Source: Magnetovibrio sp. (GTDB lineage: Bacteria > Pseudomonadota > Alphaproteobacteria > Rhodospirillales > Magnetovibrionaceae). Taken from it: DNA of 39,289 nucleotides. Shown here piece after piece: positions 1 to 9,366 of the stretch; position 1 is the first letter of the stretch; each line of letters starts with the position of its first letter. A program made the translations under genes and the position numbers. Where the stretch lies: NCBI GenBank assembly GCA_026196495.1, contig JAPHSY010000052.1:1-39289 (forward strand), in the 5' to 3' direction. The notes below the pieces were generated by a model that was not told the origin of the DNA, made no database searches, and saw only the letters and a list, made by a program, of their open reading frames with translations.

Positions 1-3000
1 CAGCCAAAATCTGAGCTTGTATGGAAAATCAAACAAGAAAAGTTTTCCGTTTTCAGGGAATGGAGAGATAGCGACGAAGGAAAAGCGGCAGACTACAAGC
101 AGCGCCAAGCACACCAGGAACAAATTTATCGTGACCTTTGTCAAAAGTATGGGTTACCGGTACCCAATAAAATCCAAGAGGAAATTATTGTTGATGACCA
201 TCAAAGTTATGACGAACCTTCAGATGAAGATAGCTTTGAGGGTTTTGAAGATGACTCGGCCAGACTATTTAGAACATTTCATAATATTCCAGACAATTTA
301 GCTGAGCCAGCCAGGGTGCCAGAAAAGTGGCGGCGAATTGAAATTGACCCTTCACCATTGATCATCAAGGTTTCTGAAGATGTACACAAGAAAGCACATA
401 CTTATTCATCCGAACTGGAAAAATGCATAAGAGAAACCGTAGATAAATGGTTGTCTACCGAGGAAGCAGAACAGTGGGCATATAGGAAGACGGAATTACT
501 CCCGTCAGATTATAAAAATGAAAAAGGTTGGAATAACTTTCTTGATAAGATTCGGACCATCAAGCCATCCCTCAGTGAACTCTTACCAGATTCCTTTGAC
601 ATTAAGGTGGTTGTCACCACTAAACCGGAAAAAGCTAAGCCCGGCTACCTAGCTTGTCATATTGCCCTGGAGCACCTAGGAAGCAAACCAACAACAGCCA
701 AAGAAGCTGTAGTAGATAGTGCTATTTATCAGGTAAATCTGAAAATCAGGCTTGGTAAAAACCAACTTGAATGGCTTCCCCTTGATCGTGTTGAGCCAAG
801 CTATCGGTTCAGGGACTTTATGATGTACCCCGCATTGGGGCTTAATTGTGGAATTAATCATCACGAAGATGGAAATTTTGAATTTCTTGAAACGGCTTGG
901 ATGCCTCGATATGTGCTTCCGAGAATTATACCTCGAGAAGGAAGTTCCGTTATTCGTGATTACAAAACACTTTCCGACAAGGTTTTCGATGTAAAAGAAC
1001 TTCATACCTTGGTCGAAGAATACGAAACCTGGATTGAATCCATCAAGATAGGTATTGACCCAACGCAAGGTATAACGGACACCAATGAACAAGTCCGTGA
1101 AAGACAAAATTTCCGTGACGATCTTGATTCATATACAAATGAAAAAGATACCATAGCCAAGGGTATTGAAATTCTAGAAAAGTCACAAATCGCTTTTCGG
1201 AAGGATCCTGAATCTGAAGCAGCTATTCCTTATAGTGCCTGGCGCCTCATGAACAAAACCTTTGAAAGGTCTGGCGGCGGCAAATTCACAGAATGGCGCC
1301 TTTTTCAAATTGCCTTCATATTGGCTCACATCCCCACTTTGGCATCACGGATACCTTCTTATTCATCTTATTTTGACGCCAAACGCGATGAAGAGACTGC
1401 ATCACTTTTGTATTTCGCAACAGGCGGCGGTAAGTCAGAAGCATTTTTTGGGGTTTTAATTTTTTCTCTGTTTTTAGATCGCTTACGCGGAAAGAAGTTT
1501 GGCGTATCAGCGCTGCTTAGGTACCCGTTACGTCTATTGACTGTGCAGCAAGCAAGAAGATTATTTCGTACTCTTGTTTATGCTGAAATCATTAGAATTG
1601 AAGCCAATGTCTCCGGAGTGGCTTTTCAACTTGGGTTCTGGGTTGGGGCCAGCAACACTCCCAACAGGCTAAACGACAGTCGCCTAGAACCAATCCCTTT
1701 CGATACTGACCCAGCTGCGTCTGATGAAGATAAAGCAGAAACCAATCTAGATTACCTTAAAGCACGACGCGGACTGAATAAGATACCTGTGTGTCCTTGC
1801 TGCGGAGAAAAAACAGGACTTCGTCGAATCAAAAAAGAGACTGGTAGGACAGGGAGTCGTATTGGCGTGATCTGTCATGGAAAAAACTGCGACTGGAATA
1901 ATGCCCACAATCAAGGCCAGCAAGAACCTCTACCTTTTCTGCTTGTTGATGCTGATATTTATGAACGTGCACCGGCAGTTATCCTCGGAACAGTCGATAA
2001 ACTGGCTCTTATCGGCCAACACGACTCAACAATTTCCAAGTTATTCGGCATGTTCGGTTTGGCGAAGTGGTACAGTGAGTCTCTTGGCCGTGCCATTGTT
2101 CCTAGATATAGAAATGACCTAGCTAAAGGAGCGCCAACAGGTTGGAAGTATTTGGCGCCACTGTATAGCGGTGGTGAAAGCGTCTTTTTTGACCCAATTC
2201 CTTCTCTCATCGTTCAAGATGAAGCTCACCTTCTAGAGGAAAGCCTTGGCACGTTTGCAGGGCTTTTTGAAACCACGCTTGAACAAGTACTAACCCGCAA
2301 TGCCGATTTGTTTGGTGATCAAATCGTACGGCATCCAGGCGCCTCCAAAAACAGCCCTATCAGGTTATCAAAAATAATTGCCGCAACTGCGACAGTCTCA
2401 GACCCGAACCGCCAGACAGAGGTGCTTTATCAACGTAATTCCGTTCAATTTCCACACCCTGGTCCGGACATTTATGAATCATTTTATGCTCAACCCAAAA
2501 CCCCAGATGACACGAAACGAGTTTCAATTACATCTGGGCCAAGGGCACCCGAAATATCAAACCCTTGGTCAAGGGTTTATGCCTCTTTGATGACTAACGG
2601 CCGAACACACACCATTACGACTGTTACGATACTGGCAAACCTACATGTCACAATTTCTGACTTGCTGACGAGGTTATGGGATGAATCAAATCCAGCTGGC
2701 CAAGTATCAGCAACTGAGGAAATCATAGAAGCTCTGACACATCACGACCTTGATCCAGCCACTCCATTAAGAGGTGATACAGTTAAAAAGCTCTCAGATG
2801 GTGCTCACTTTGATGTGATTGCATCAATGGTAGACCTGCACAAAGTTGCTTTGACCTACGTTACAAACAAGAAGGGTGGTGATGTAGTTCTTGACGCTTT
2901 GCAGGAAGCTGTTCGTGATGCCCATCGTTATGAAGGCTTATACGAACAGAAGAGGATTCCTGAACATGACATTCCTATTGATCTAATCTCTGGTGGGGTC

Positions 3001-3897
3001 GATATGGAGCACATTGAGAATGTTATGCATAAAGCAGAACGAGATCGCACTGATAGTGGTGACTTTGTTCCACTGCAGGAGAGCTTACGCAATATTGTTG
3101 CAACGTCTGCTATATCGCACGGCGTGGACGTTGATCGTTTCAACTCAATGGTTTTTGCAGGCCTTCCGTCAGATATTGCTGAATATATACAAGCTTCTTC
3201 ACGGGTAGGCCGTACCCATGTGGGGTTCAGTCTGCTTGTTCCAACTCCCCAGTCGAGACGTGATCGGTATGTGGTTGAAGTTCACGATAGTTTTCACAGG
3301 TTCCTTGATCGAATGATTGCTCCACCGGCAGTAGAGCGCTGGGCTAAAAACGCTATTGCTAGAGTGATGCCGAGTCTTTTTCAGGCATGGCTTGTTGGCG
3401 TAGAAGAACCTTCGCGCTTTAGTGTGGAAACAGATAAAACGAAAGCTATCTCATTTATAAACATGAGCGACGTTAAGAGATTGTTGGGACCCGTATCTTC
3501 TCGAAAAAAGAAAAAGGATAACTTTACCGATTTTTGCATCAATGCAATCGGGGTTTATGGACGCGGTGCTATCGGGCAGCCAAGTCATAGAGATTATTAC
3601 GAGCATCATATCCGAGAACTTGCTTCTAACTTGTTCAATACAGTAACGGACAATATGGACACGCTAGCAGCATCAAGGTTGTCAGATTTTTGGAGAAGTC
3701 TCAGTGATGTTCAAACGCCAATGACATCGTTACGTGATGTAGAAGAAGCAGGGAAAATAAGTCCAAGCAAATCAAAAGCACCCGGTCTAAAGCCAAATCC
3801 AGATGTTGAGAAAAATGTTGTTCGTGCCTTGGAATTCATAAGATCACAACGAGGGATTAGTTCTGAATTAGATTCGGAAATGGAAGAAAAGGGCTAA
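1..3897 (+). CDS. drmA: DISARM helicase DrmA (5' end cut by the window)
   Basis: Superfamily 2 helicase subunit of the DISARM anti-phage system, which acts with DrmB on incoming DNA. The frame is open from base 1 to TAA at 3895-3897 (1298 residues visible). The GTG at 316 is internal, because the frame upstream of it has no stop and reads as ordinary protein, so the true start lies left of the window. Visible motifs are a Walker A-type GGGKSE (about 1423-1440), a four-Cys zinc-ribbon-like insert CPCCG...CHGKNCDW (about 1789-1896), a DEAH box in VQDEAHLLEE (2218-2229), motif III ATAT (about 2380-2393), and motifs V/VI in NIVATSAISHGVDV and QASSRVGRT (about 3091-3215). The large inserts between Walker A and DEAH fit DrmA and not generic helicases. 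drmB starts 2 bp after the stop, so the genes are co-transcribed. The DrmA call is from motifs and neighbours and is strong. Confidence 0.9.
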   Translation, partial: QPKSELVWKIKQEKFSVFREWRDSDEGKAADYKQRQAHQEQIYRDLCQKYGLPVPNKIQEEIIVDDHQSYDEPSDEDSFEGFEDDSARLFRTFHNIPDNLAEPARVPEKWRRIEIDPSPLIIKVSEDVHKKAHTYSSELEKCIRETVDKWLSTEEAEQWAYRKTELLPSDYKNEKGWNNFLDKIRTIKPSLSELLPDSFDIKVVVTTKPEKAKPGYLACHIALEHLGSKPTTAKEAVVDSAIYQVNLKIRLGKNQLEWLPLDRVEPSYRFRDFMMYPALGLNCGINHHEDGNFEFLETAWMPRYVLPRIIPREGSSVIRDYKTLSDKVFDVKELHTLVEEYETWIESIKIGIDPTQGITDTNEQVRERQNFRDDLDSYTNEKDTIAKGIEILEKSQIAFRKDPESEAAIPYSAWRLMNKTFERSGGGKFTEWRLFQIAFILAHIPTLASRIPSYSSYFDAKRDEETASLLYFATGGGKSEAFFGVLIFSLFLDRLRGKKFGVSALLRYPLRLLTVQQARRLFRTLVYAEIIRIEANVSGVAFQLGFWVGASNTPNRLNDSRLEPIPFDTDPAASDEDKAETNLDYLKARRGLNKIPVCPCCGEKTGLRRIKKETGRTGSRIGVICHGKNCDWNNAHNQGQQEPLPFLLVDADIYERAPAVILGTVDKLALIGQHDSTISKLFGMFGLAKWYSESLGRAIVPRYRNDLAKGAPTGWKYLAPLYSGGESVFFDPIPSLIVQDEAHLLEESLGTFAGLFETTLEQVLTRNADLFGDQIVRHPGASKNSPIRLSKIIAATATVSDPNRQTEVLYQRNSVQFPHPGPDIYESFYAQPKTPDDTKRVSITSGPRAPEISNPWSRVYASLMTNGRTHTITTVTILANLHVTISDLLTRLWDESNPAGQVSATEEIIEALTHHDLDPATPLRGDTVKKLSDGAHFDVIASMVDLHKVALTYVTNKKGGDVVLDALQEAVRDAHRYEGLYEQKRIPEHDIPIDLISGGVDMEHIENVMHKAERDRTDSGDFVPLQESLRNIVATSAISHGVDVDRFNSMVFAGLPSDIAEYIQASSRVGRTHVGFSLLVPTPQSRRDRYVVEVHDSFHRFLDRMIAPPAVERWAKNAIARVMPSLFQAWLVGVEEPSRFSVETDKTKAISFINMSDVKRLLGPVSSRKKKKDNFTDFCINAIGVYGRGAIGQPSHRDYYEHHIRELASNLFNTVTDNMDTLAASRLSDFWRSLSDVQTPMTSLRDVEEAGKISPSKSKAPGLKPNPDVEKNVVRALEFIRSQRGISSELDSEMEEKG

Positions 3898-3899
3898 TC

Positions 3900-6029
3900 A
3901 TGAGCAATTCAATGCAAAGGTCACAAACTCAAATCGCTACCACCTACGCCCCCAATCGGCATTTTACTTTTGAGGGAGGTGCTGGCGCTTGTATATCTGT
4001 TCCGATCCCATCCCCAGATACGGAAATCAAACCGTCTGAACAAAGCCAAATCATTGAGGGGATGAAAGAGTTTGTTGAAAACTGGTCTTACAGAGGTATG
4101 AGCTGTCGCCCAGAGCCACAAGTAGAGATTAGCCAGACCCTAGATGAATCAGTTTTTCTTGATCACCTGAAACACCCTACGATCGATATCTCTAAGTTTG
4201 AATTTACAAAACCAGACAAGATGGGTTTCAGGCCCGATCCTTTAGTTTTTATTTGCCGAAACTGTGGCCTGGTTCATGAGGTGAATCTTGAAGGTGCAGC
4301 TGATCCAAGTTCTGGATTTGCGAACACCGCTAGTTGCTCGTCACCGTCTGGGCATGAGTGGAGTCAGCTTGACGTTGTTTTCACTCACTGGTCTGGAGAA
4401 GTAAAACCACTTTCACCTTACCAATATGATGTAACAAAAGATGGAAAGATATATCAGCGCACGGAAGGTAAGTGCGCGATCGGCGGTAAATGTAAAATTC
4501 ATCTTCACCGCGGCCGCTCTGGGAGGTTTCGCGATTGGCAATTCAGGTGTTCTACATGCGGCGAACAGCGAGATCTGGTGCAACGTGATACAAAGTCATT
4601 AGAGTGGCTGTATGAAAGGTATAGTGCTGATCCTGGCGCCGTTAAGCGCGAAGTTAACATGCTCCCTATCTCCTATCGAGCAAACAGCCTTTACTATGTA
4701 CAATCCGAACAAATAATTTCATACAACTCAACAGAACACATAGATCTAATGGCCCCGACTAAGTCGGAAGAACTTATGGATCTCATTCTGCACCTATGCA
4801 GATATCCAGGCGGTAAAATGAGTGATGATGAGTTGTTGGCGGCACTAAACTCTTCACCAGAGGCTGCTGCGCAAGAAAATGGCAAAACGTTAGATGGATA
4901 CATTAACGCTTTAGCTACGCCAGATCTTCCAGAACCAGCGATCAGTGCCTTAAACGAAAACATTAGAAACCTCCATCAGTTGGCGGCCCAAAAGAGCTGG
5001 ATCAACACTGCCCCCAAACCTCCCGGGTCCTTGACGAGCAAGATTGCTGACCGAGCGAAATATACCAGGAAATTTGATCCAATTCGTTTGGCTGTTGAGC
5101 ACAGTGTCCTTAGGAAAGAAAAGATAGATGTTCCTACCCCGCCAACGGCGCTTCACTCAGTAGTCGATATCAGAAACCCAGACAAAGATCTTCGGCCTAA
5201 AGGCTCTGAAATTGAGCTAAAAACTATTCAAGGTAAAATTGATACTGCTTTGGGCAATCTGGGCATCGAAGAAATCAAATTAATCCGTGGCCTTGATATG
5301 CTGCAGTATGCATTTGGATACAGCCGCGTTTCCTCAACTCCGATAACTGTACAAAAGAAGTTGGCGATGCCTGTTAGATTGTGTGCATTCCCGCAAGTGG
5401 GAAAAGGGAAGCGGCCAATTTATGTACTTCATCAGCAAAACGAGGCTTTTTATATTCGTCTAGACGAAGCCAGGGTCAGTGAGTGGCTAGAAAATAACGG
5501 ACTTGGTTCAGAGATTGCACGGCCTGAAACACAATCCTTAGGCAGTAAAGTTATTGAGAACTATGTCGATTTCGGTCGCTTTGTTGACAAGTATAGTGAG
5601 CGTAGTGGCTCTGAAATGAGAAACACCTCGTCGATGGTTTATGCGCTTTTGCATACCATGGCTCACCACTTTATCCATGTATTATCCAAATTTAGTGGTC
5701 TTGATATTGGATCATTGGGCGAGCGTGTATTTCCAGCTGACATGGCATTTATGGTTTTTCGAAAAGGGATGACCCCTGATCTTGGAAACCTCGCAGCCAT
5801 GTGGCGAAACCATCATGTTTCTATTCTAGATGAACTGTTGAATCCACGCTCTCTCCGCTGTGGGTCTGGAACTTTATGTGATGAGCGTGGTGGAGCATGT
5901 CCAGGATGCATTATGATACCTGAAGTCGGATGTATTGCCGGTAATAACTTGCTTTCTAGAGCCCTTCTGGTTGGCGGAAAAAAGATGGCGTGGGATAGCC
6001 ATGAAGCCGACCTTGTTGGATATTTTTAA
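3900..6029 (+). CDS. drmB: DISARM protein DrmB (DUF1998)
   Basis: DrmB is the obligate partner of DrmA in DISARM; the two form the DNA-binding core of the complex. The protein has 709 residues. ATG at 3900 sits 2 bp after the drmA stop, and an AAGAAAAGGG ribosome-binding sequence lies inside the drmA 3' end. N-terminal zinc-binding motifs are visible: CRNCG near residue 118, then C-x5-C (CAIGGKC) and CSTCG near 200-225. The C-terminal third carries the DUF1998 signature: a His-rich helix (HTMAHHFIHVLSKFSG, about nt 5650-5700) followed by a Cys cluster CGSGTLCDERGGACPGC and a further Cys (about nt 5860-5935), as in the C-terminal domains that accompany DISARM-type and other SF2 helicases. No nuclease or methylase motif is seen. 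Order and spacing match DISARM, so confidence is high. Confidence 0.9.
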   Translation: MSNSMQRSQTQIATTYAPNRHFTFEGGAGACISVPIPSPDTEIKPSEQSQIIEGMKEFVENWSYRGMSCRPEPQVEISQTLDESVFLDHLKHPTIDISKFEFTKPDKMGFRPDPLVFICRNCGLVHEVNLEGAADPSSGFANTASCSSPSGHEWSQLDVVFTHWSGEVKPLSPYQYDVTKDGKIYQRTEGKCAIGGKCKIHLHRGRSGRFRDWQFRCSTCGEQRDLVQRDTKSLEWLYERYSADPGAVKREVNMLPISYRANSLYYVQSEQIISYNSTEHIDLMAPTKSEELMDLILHLCRYPGGKMSDDELLAALNSSPEAAAQENGKTLDGYINALATPDLPEPAISALNENIRNLHQLAAQKSWINTAPKPPGSLTSKIADRAKYTRKFDPIRLAVEHSVLRKEKIDVPTPPTALHSVVDIRNPDKDLRPKGSEIELKTIQGKIDTALGNLGIEEIKLIRGLDMLQYAFGYSRVSSTPITVQKKLAMPVRLCAFPQVGKGKRPIYVLHQQNEAFYIRLDEARVSEWLENNGLGSEIARPETQSLGSKVIENYVDFGRFVDKYSERSGSEMRNTSSMVYALLHTMAHHFIHVLSKFSGLDIGSLGERVFPADMAFMVFRKGMTPDLGNLAAMWRNHHVSILDELLNPRSLRCGSGTLCDERGGACPGCIMIPEVGCIAGNNLLSRALLVGGKKMAWDSHEADLVGYF

Positions 6030-6043
6030 ATGTGGGACCGACA

Positions 6044-6904
6044 ATGAGCATACCTATAGATAGATTAAAATCTATCGCTAAAGAACTACGACCATACGCC
6101 AATACATCAGCTCCAATTTTATCCGCATTATCGAATCATGCAGATTCTCAAATCGACATTGACACTGCTATTCGTAAATCGCGTGTCGGACCTCATCAAA
6201 ATCAGAACGCAACCAAAGTAATTCAAATTCTAAATGCGTGGGGCGTAATTAAATTAAATCACCATGATGCACGCGTTTTATGGGCTGCAAATGATCTTTC
6301 AAACTTATCATTTGTTGTTGAAGGGCTAAATGTCGCAGAAGAAATGGAGCGGCTAGAACCTAAGTCCAGGCTCGTCGTTACACTTCCGCCTCAGTCTGGA
6401 TATATTGCTCAGGTCCTACCCGAGCAAGGAATAGAATATGTAAAGATTGAAGAAACTACGGATGCGTTTGTAGAGGTGGCAGCAGCGGCAAAACAAAGAC
6501 TTGCGATCATCACCCCATTTATTGATAGGGCTGGGTTAGAATGGGTGTCTGTGCTTTTCAATGAAGCTTCGGAAGATAGTGTCGAGAAAATTCTCATTGT
6601 TAGAAACTACAGTGACTTTGTTAGCTGCTGTCAGAACAATAGAGATATTCAGATACCTCCATCAGTAAGGGTTTTTGATTACCGTAAAGACATTCATGAA
6701 TGTCCAAATGGGATCTCATATGAAACATTCCATGCCAAAATTGTACTTGCCGATTCTGACATAGCCTATGTTGGCTCTGCGAATATGCTTGAGTCTTCAG
6801 TAAGCTTTGCTCTTGAGGCTGGGGTTATTGTCGAAAAGGAAGCATCAGCATCCGTAGGACTGCTCGTTGACGCCATTCTTCTTGTGTCTGATGAAAAAAC
6901 GTAA
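6044..6904 (+). CDS. drmC: DISARM protein DrmC (phospholipase D-fold)
   Basis: PLD-superfamily subunit of DISARM, a putative nuclease-fold accessory. An in-frame GTG at 6032 is possible, but I prefer ATG at 6044 because GGGA at 6034-6037 gives a proper ribosome-binding site (286 residues). One clear HKD motif is present near the C-terminus: FHAKIVLADSDIAYVGSAN (H-x-K-x4-D-x6-G-S-x-N, about nt 6730-6785). The more N-terminal segment TPFIDRAGLEWV (about nt 6510-6550) resembles the start of a PLD core. Only one HKD copy is seen, as in DrmC and other single-motif PLD nucleases that dimerise. It follows drmB after 14 bp and is the last + strand gene of the block. No drmMII methylase follows it; the next gene is on the opposite strand. 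Confidence 0.85.
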   Translation: MSIPIDRLKSIAKELRPYANTSAPILSALSNHADSQIDIDTAIRKSRVGPHQNQNATKVIQILNAWGVIKLNHHDARVLWAANDLSNLSFVVEGLNVAEEMERLEPKSRLVVTLPPQSGYIAQVLPEQGIEYVKIEETTDAFVEVAAAAKQRLAIITPFIDRAGLEWVSVLFNEASEDSVEKILIVRNYSDFVSCCQNNRDIQIPPSVRVFDYRKDIHECPNGISYETFHAKIVLADSDIAYVGSANMLESSVSFALEAGVIVEKEASASVGLLVDAILLVSDEKT

Positions 6905-6976
6905 CTGATATTTGCTGCGTAAATTTGACCAGAGCCATTTAGAGAACTCGTAACTATGCTAATTAACGATGCTTCG

Positions 6977-9274
6977 TTACATCTTGCGTTTTTTACGCAA
7001 TTTCCCTTTTCGGGTTCTTCCATCAACGTCATGTGTTGATAGTTTGTCCCATAATGGTGTCCCTGCATATAGCCATGGCTGGTACAGTATTTTCATGACA
7101 TCTGGAGGCTGTTGAGTGGTATTTCCTTGAATTTGTTGGATGCCATGTCTCATAGCAGGTGTGCGCTTTTCAATAACTTTTCTAGGTCGACCCTTAACTG
7201 CTACTTTTTTATTAGTACCAGGAACAGTGATGTGTGTCGTTGTAGATTGAACAGCCTGCTGACTAGGATCACCATCGCCTTTCTCAAACGGTCTTAGTTC
7301 AAAAAAGTTGTAAGATACCCTGAATATATTGAGCAGAGCGGTTAACACCCTTGGGTTAAAGGAGTTTCCTTGAACATATGTGCCTGTCATTGAGGCCCCA
7401 CCTCCAGTCCGTCCAGTAGGAGATAACCGCTCCCGGACACTATTAAAGAATGTGTCAACAGCCTGTAGTGAAGATGCATCAATAATAGAAGAAAATTCGT
7501 CTCTAAACAGAGATGCCTTTGCTTTTGTAACAGCAGTGGTATTTGCATTTAGATCAAGAGAAACGCTACCGCTACTGACCTCATGCAGCATCTTACGCAC
7601 TCTCTTTTTAGCGACAAGTATGCCAACTGATTTGCCAACTTCATATCCTGTTTGAACAGGGGTGTTTATCCAAAGTGATGAAGCAAACCCAGGCCCCTTG
7701 AAGCTATCATTCGGTGACTTTGCTTGTGTCATATATTCAGAAACAAACTTTGGCCTTAACACCTCAATAGGGGCGTTAAAGTTGTTTGTTTTCATCCACT
7801 GCACAAAAGCTTCTTTATATGTCTTAATTGCTGCCAACCGAGTAGGTTTTGAAGCCTGCTTATTTGCAAGATGCACCGCCAACCACTCAAACTCATCTTG
7901 CTTTATTTCATTGGCAAATATTAAAGGGACATGACGAACCATAGAGCTCGCTGCATCGGTCATTAATGTTATTGAACCCGGTGGAAGCAATTCTTTTACA
8001 AGGGCTAGATGAGCTGCCTCAGTGTAGGTTTCCGAGATAAGAGTACCAGTAAATGGGGCTCTATGATCTCTGTCGTATTGCTTAATATCGTAATAATCAT
8101 AATAGATACGTGATATCAGTCTCTTTTTGCGATCGAGAATTCTCTCGTATTGAGCTGCCTCAAGCTTATCGATCATGTGTGGCAGTTTTTGTTCTATGAA
8201 AAGACTGACGTGATGTAAGGCAGAGGCAAAAAAGAGCGGCTCCTGGAAGCGTGCAGTTGGCCTTTGAAATTCCAGCAAAGGATAATTGAAAGAAGCGCCT
8301 GATTTTTTTGTATATCTCTTACTCAATTTAAATTTCAAATTGCGAACGTATTCGCGATCAAAATATTCGACGGGATCAATGTTAGGGTCAAAGTTTGTAT
8401 CGATACGATAAACGTACCCACTGTCTGCATCAGCTGTAGCTGTACACTGCAGCATGGTTACACGGCGATCTTCAGATGTTTCCCAATTTACTGAAAGGAC
8501 CAACGCATCTGTTGCTAACCTGTGTTGATTTTTATGTCCTGCTTTTTCTATCCGATTACGCCACTTCTCAAGCTGATCTTTTTCGTAAGCTAGAAGTACT
8601 TCTTCTAACCAAAACAAGCGATTGTATATGCGAGAAAATCCTACCTTTTTATCTTTACCAGAAGCCAACATGCGCACCACATCACGAAAGCCTGCGCCGT
8701 TGATCAGCATATTTAAGATTTGATGATTACTTTCCCGTTTACGCTGTGAAACATGAGATTGTGACACTGTAAAACGCTTGGTGGTTGTTGTGTCACATTG
8801 GTGAATAAGGCGTTGACCATCTCCATTCTTGCCATTGAATTTAAATTCATGCGGAGCACCGAAGTAATACTTTCCACATCCAGGACATGCAGGTCCTGAC
8901 AAAACACCGTTCATGCTACTTAAACGTTCAATCTCTTCTCTTAACGCATGTTCAGACACAATAGTGGTTTTGGTATTGCAGCAGTTGCAAATTAAATTAC
9001 GTCCATCCTGCCATTCCAGTGGGTTTGGACTAATAGCAAAGGTATGGCGGTTTTTATTTCTTGATGCTTCCATTCGGTAATCACCGACATTACGACCAAA
9101 ACTATTGGAATTACGTTTGGCGGAGGCGGCCTGCTTGCTGGCGTGATGTGGACGCCCGAACTGAGGTCGCTCTGTGAAGTTAATGCAATCGGGATTACGG
9201 CAAACATTCAACGCATAAACGTCGTCGTTTTCCGGGAGGACTTGCTCAAGATTTAGGTTAGGTAATTTACTCAT
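6977..9274 (-). CDS. Putative DDE-type transposase/recombinase with N-terminal zinc fingers
   Basis: A protein of 765 residues of no named family that I recognise. The N-terminus has scattered Cys pairs (C25/C30, C96/C98/C99, C130/C133, C160) resembling an InsA-like zinc ribbon, followed by a helix-turn-helix-like stretch (about 183-225). Candidate RNase H-fold acidic residues are D256 (TDALVLSVNW), D440 (ITLMTDAASS) and D607 (VDTFFNSVRERLS). The segment FNPRVLTALLNIFRVSYNFFELRPF (640-663) looks like the C-terminal helix of DDE transposase domains. A GRPRK AT-hook-like motif lies at 695-699 and the C-terminus is very basic. The gene converges on drmC with a 72-bp gap. A perfect 24-bp palindrome begins 2 bp upstream of the ATG. 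Base composition matches the DISARM genes. A DNA-binding regulatory or defence role cannot be excluded. Confidence 0.5.
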   Translation of the reverse strand: MSKLPNLNLEQVLPENDDVYALNVCRNPDCINFTERPQFGRPHHASKQAASAKRNSNSFGRNVGDYRMEASRNKNRHTFAISPNPLEWQDGRNLICNCCNTKTTIVSEHALREEIERLSSMNGVLSGPACPGCGKYYFGAPHEFKFNGKNGDGQRLIHQCDTTTTKRFTVSQSHVSQRKRESNHQILNMLINGAGFRDVVRMLASGKDKKVGFSRIYNRLFWLEEVLLAYEKDQLEKWRNRIEKAGHKNQHRLATDALVLSVNWETSEDRRVTMLQCTATADADSGYVYRIDTNFDPNIDPVEYFDREYVRNLKFKLSKRYTKKSGASFNYPLLEFQRPTARFQEPLFFASALHHVSLFIEQKLPHMIDKLEAAQYERILDRKKRLISRIYYDYYDIKQYDRDHRAPFTGTLISETYTEAAHLALVKELLPPGSITLMTDAASSMVRHVPLIFANEIKQDEFEWLAVHLANKQASKPTRLAAIKTYKEAFVQWMKTNNFNAPIEVLRPKFVSEYMTQAKSPNDSFKGPGFASSLWINTPVQTGYEVGKSVGILVAKKRVRKMLHEVSSGSVSLDLNANTTAVTKAKASLFRDEFSSIIDASSLQAVDTFFNSVRERLSPTGRTGGGASMTGTYVQGNSFNPRVLTALLNIFRVSYNFFELRPFEKGDGDPSQQAVQSTTTHITVPGTNKKVAVKGRPRKVIEKRTPAMRHGIQQIQGNTTQQPPDVMKILYQPWLYAGTPLWDKLSTHDVDGRTRKGKLRKKRKM

Positions 9275-9276
9275 AA

Positions 9277-9300
9277 TTTTGGAGTAATATTACTCCAAAA
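9277..9300. promoter_or_regulatory. Perfect 24-bp palindrome upstream of the transposase-like gene
   Basis: Bases 9277-9300 are identical on both strands (core GGAGTAATATTACTCC flanked by TTTT and AAAA). The site lies immediately upstream of the ATG (9272-9274) of the - strand transposase-like gene. Each strand carries A residues, not T residues, after the stem, so it does not look like an intrinsic terminator. It could be an autoregulatory operator or a recombinase recognition site; function is inferred from position only. Confidence 0.5.
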
Positions 9301-9366
9301 AAACCAAAATGGAACATAAAAAGAACATGCGAGCATAACGCATTGATATATTGGTGTTTATTAACA

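Larger units (their letters stand above)
1..9300. other. AT-rich accessory block: DISARM defence genes plus transposase-like gene
   Basis: The block holds drmA, drmB, drmC and a convergent transposase-like gene. Base composition is visibly lower in GC than the metabolic genes to the right: 60-base samples I counted gave 19/60 GC at 481-540 and 21/60 at 6061-6120, against 32/60 at 28081-28140. Codons such as AGA, ATA and CTA are common here and scarce in the TCA genes. The left border is outside the window. The right border is placed near the palindrome at 9277-9300, before the response-regulator pair. I found no tRNA and no convincing att repeats or terminal inverted repeats, so 'island' is an inference from composition and gene content. 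Confidence 0.6.

Noticed and set aside
17-301. Open frame of 94 codons at the left edge
   Set aside because: It overlaps, in another frame, the continuous DrmA reading frame and has no independent support.
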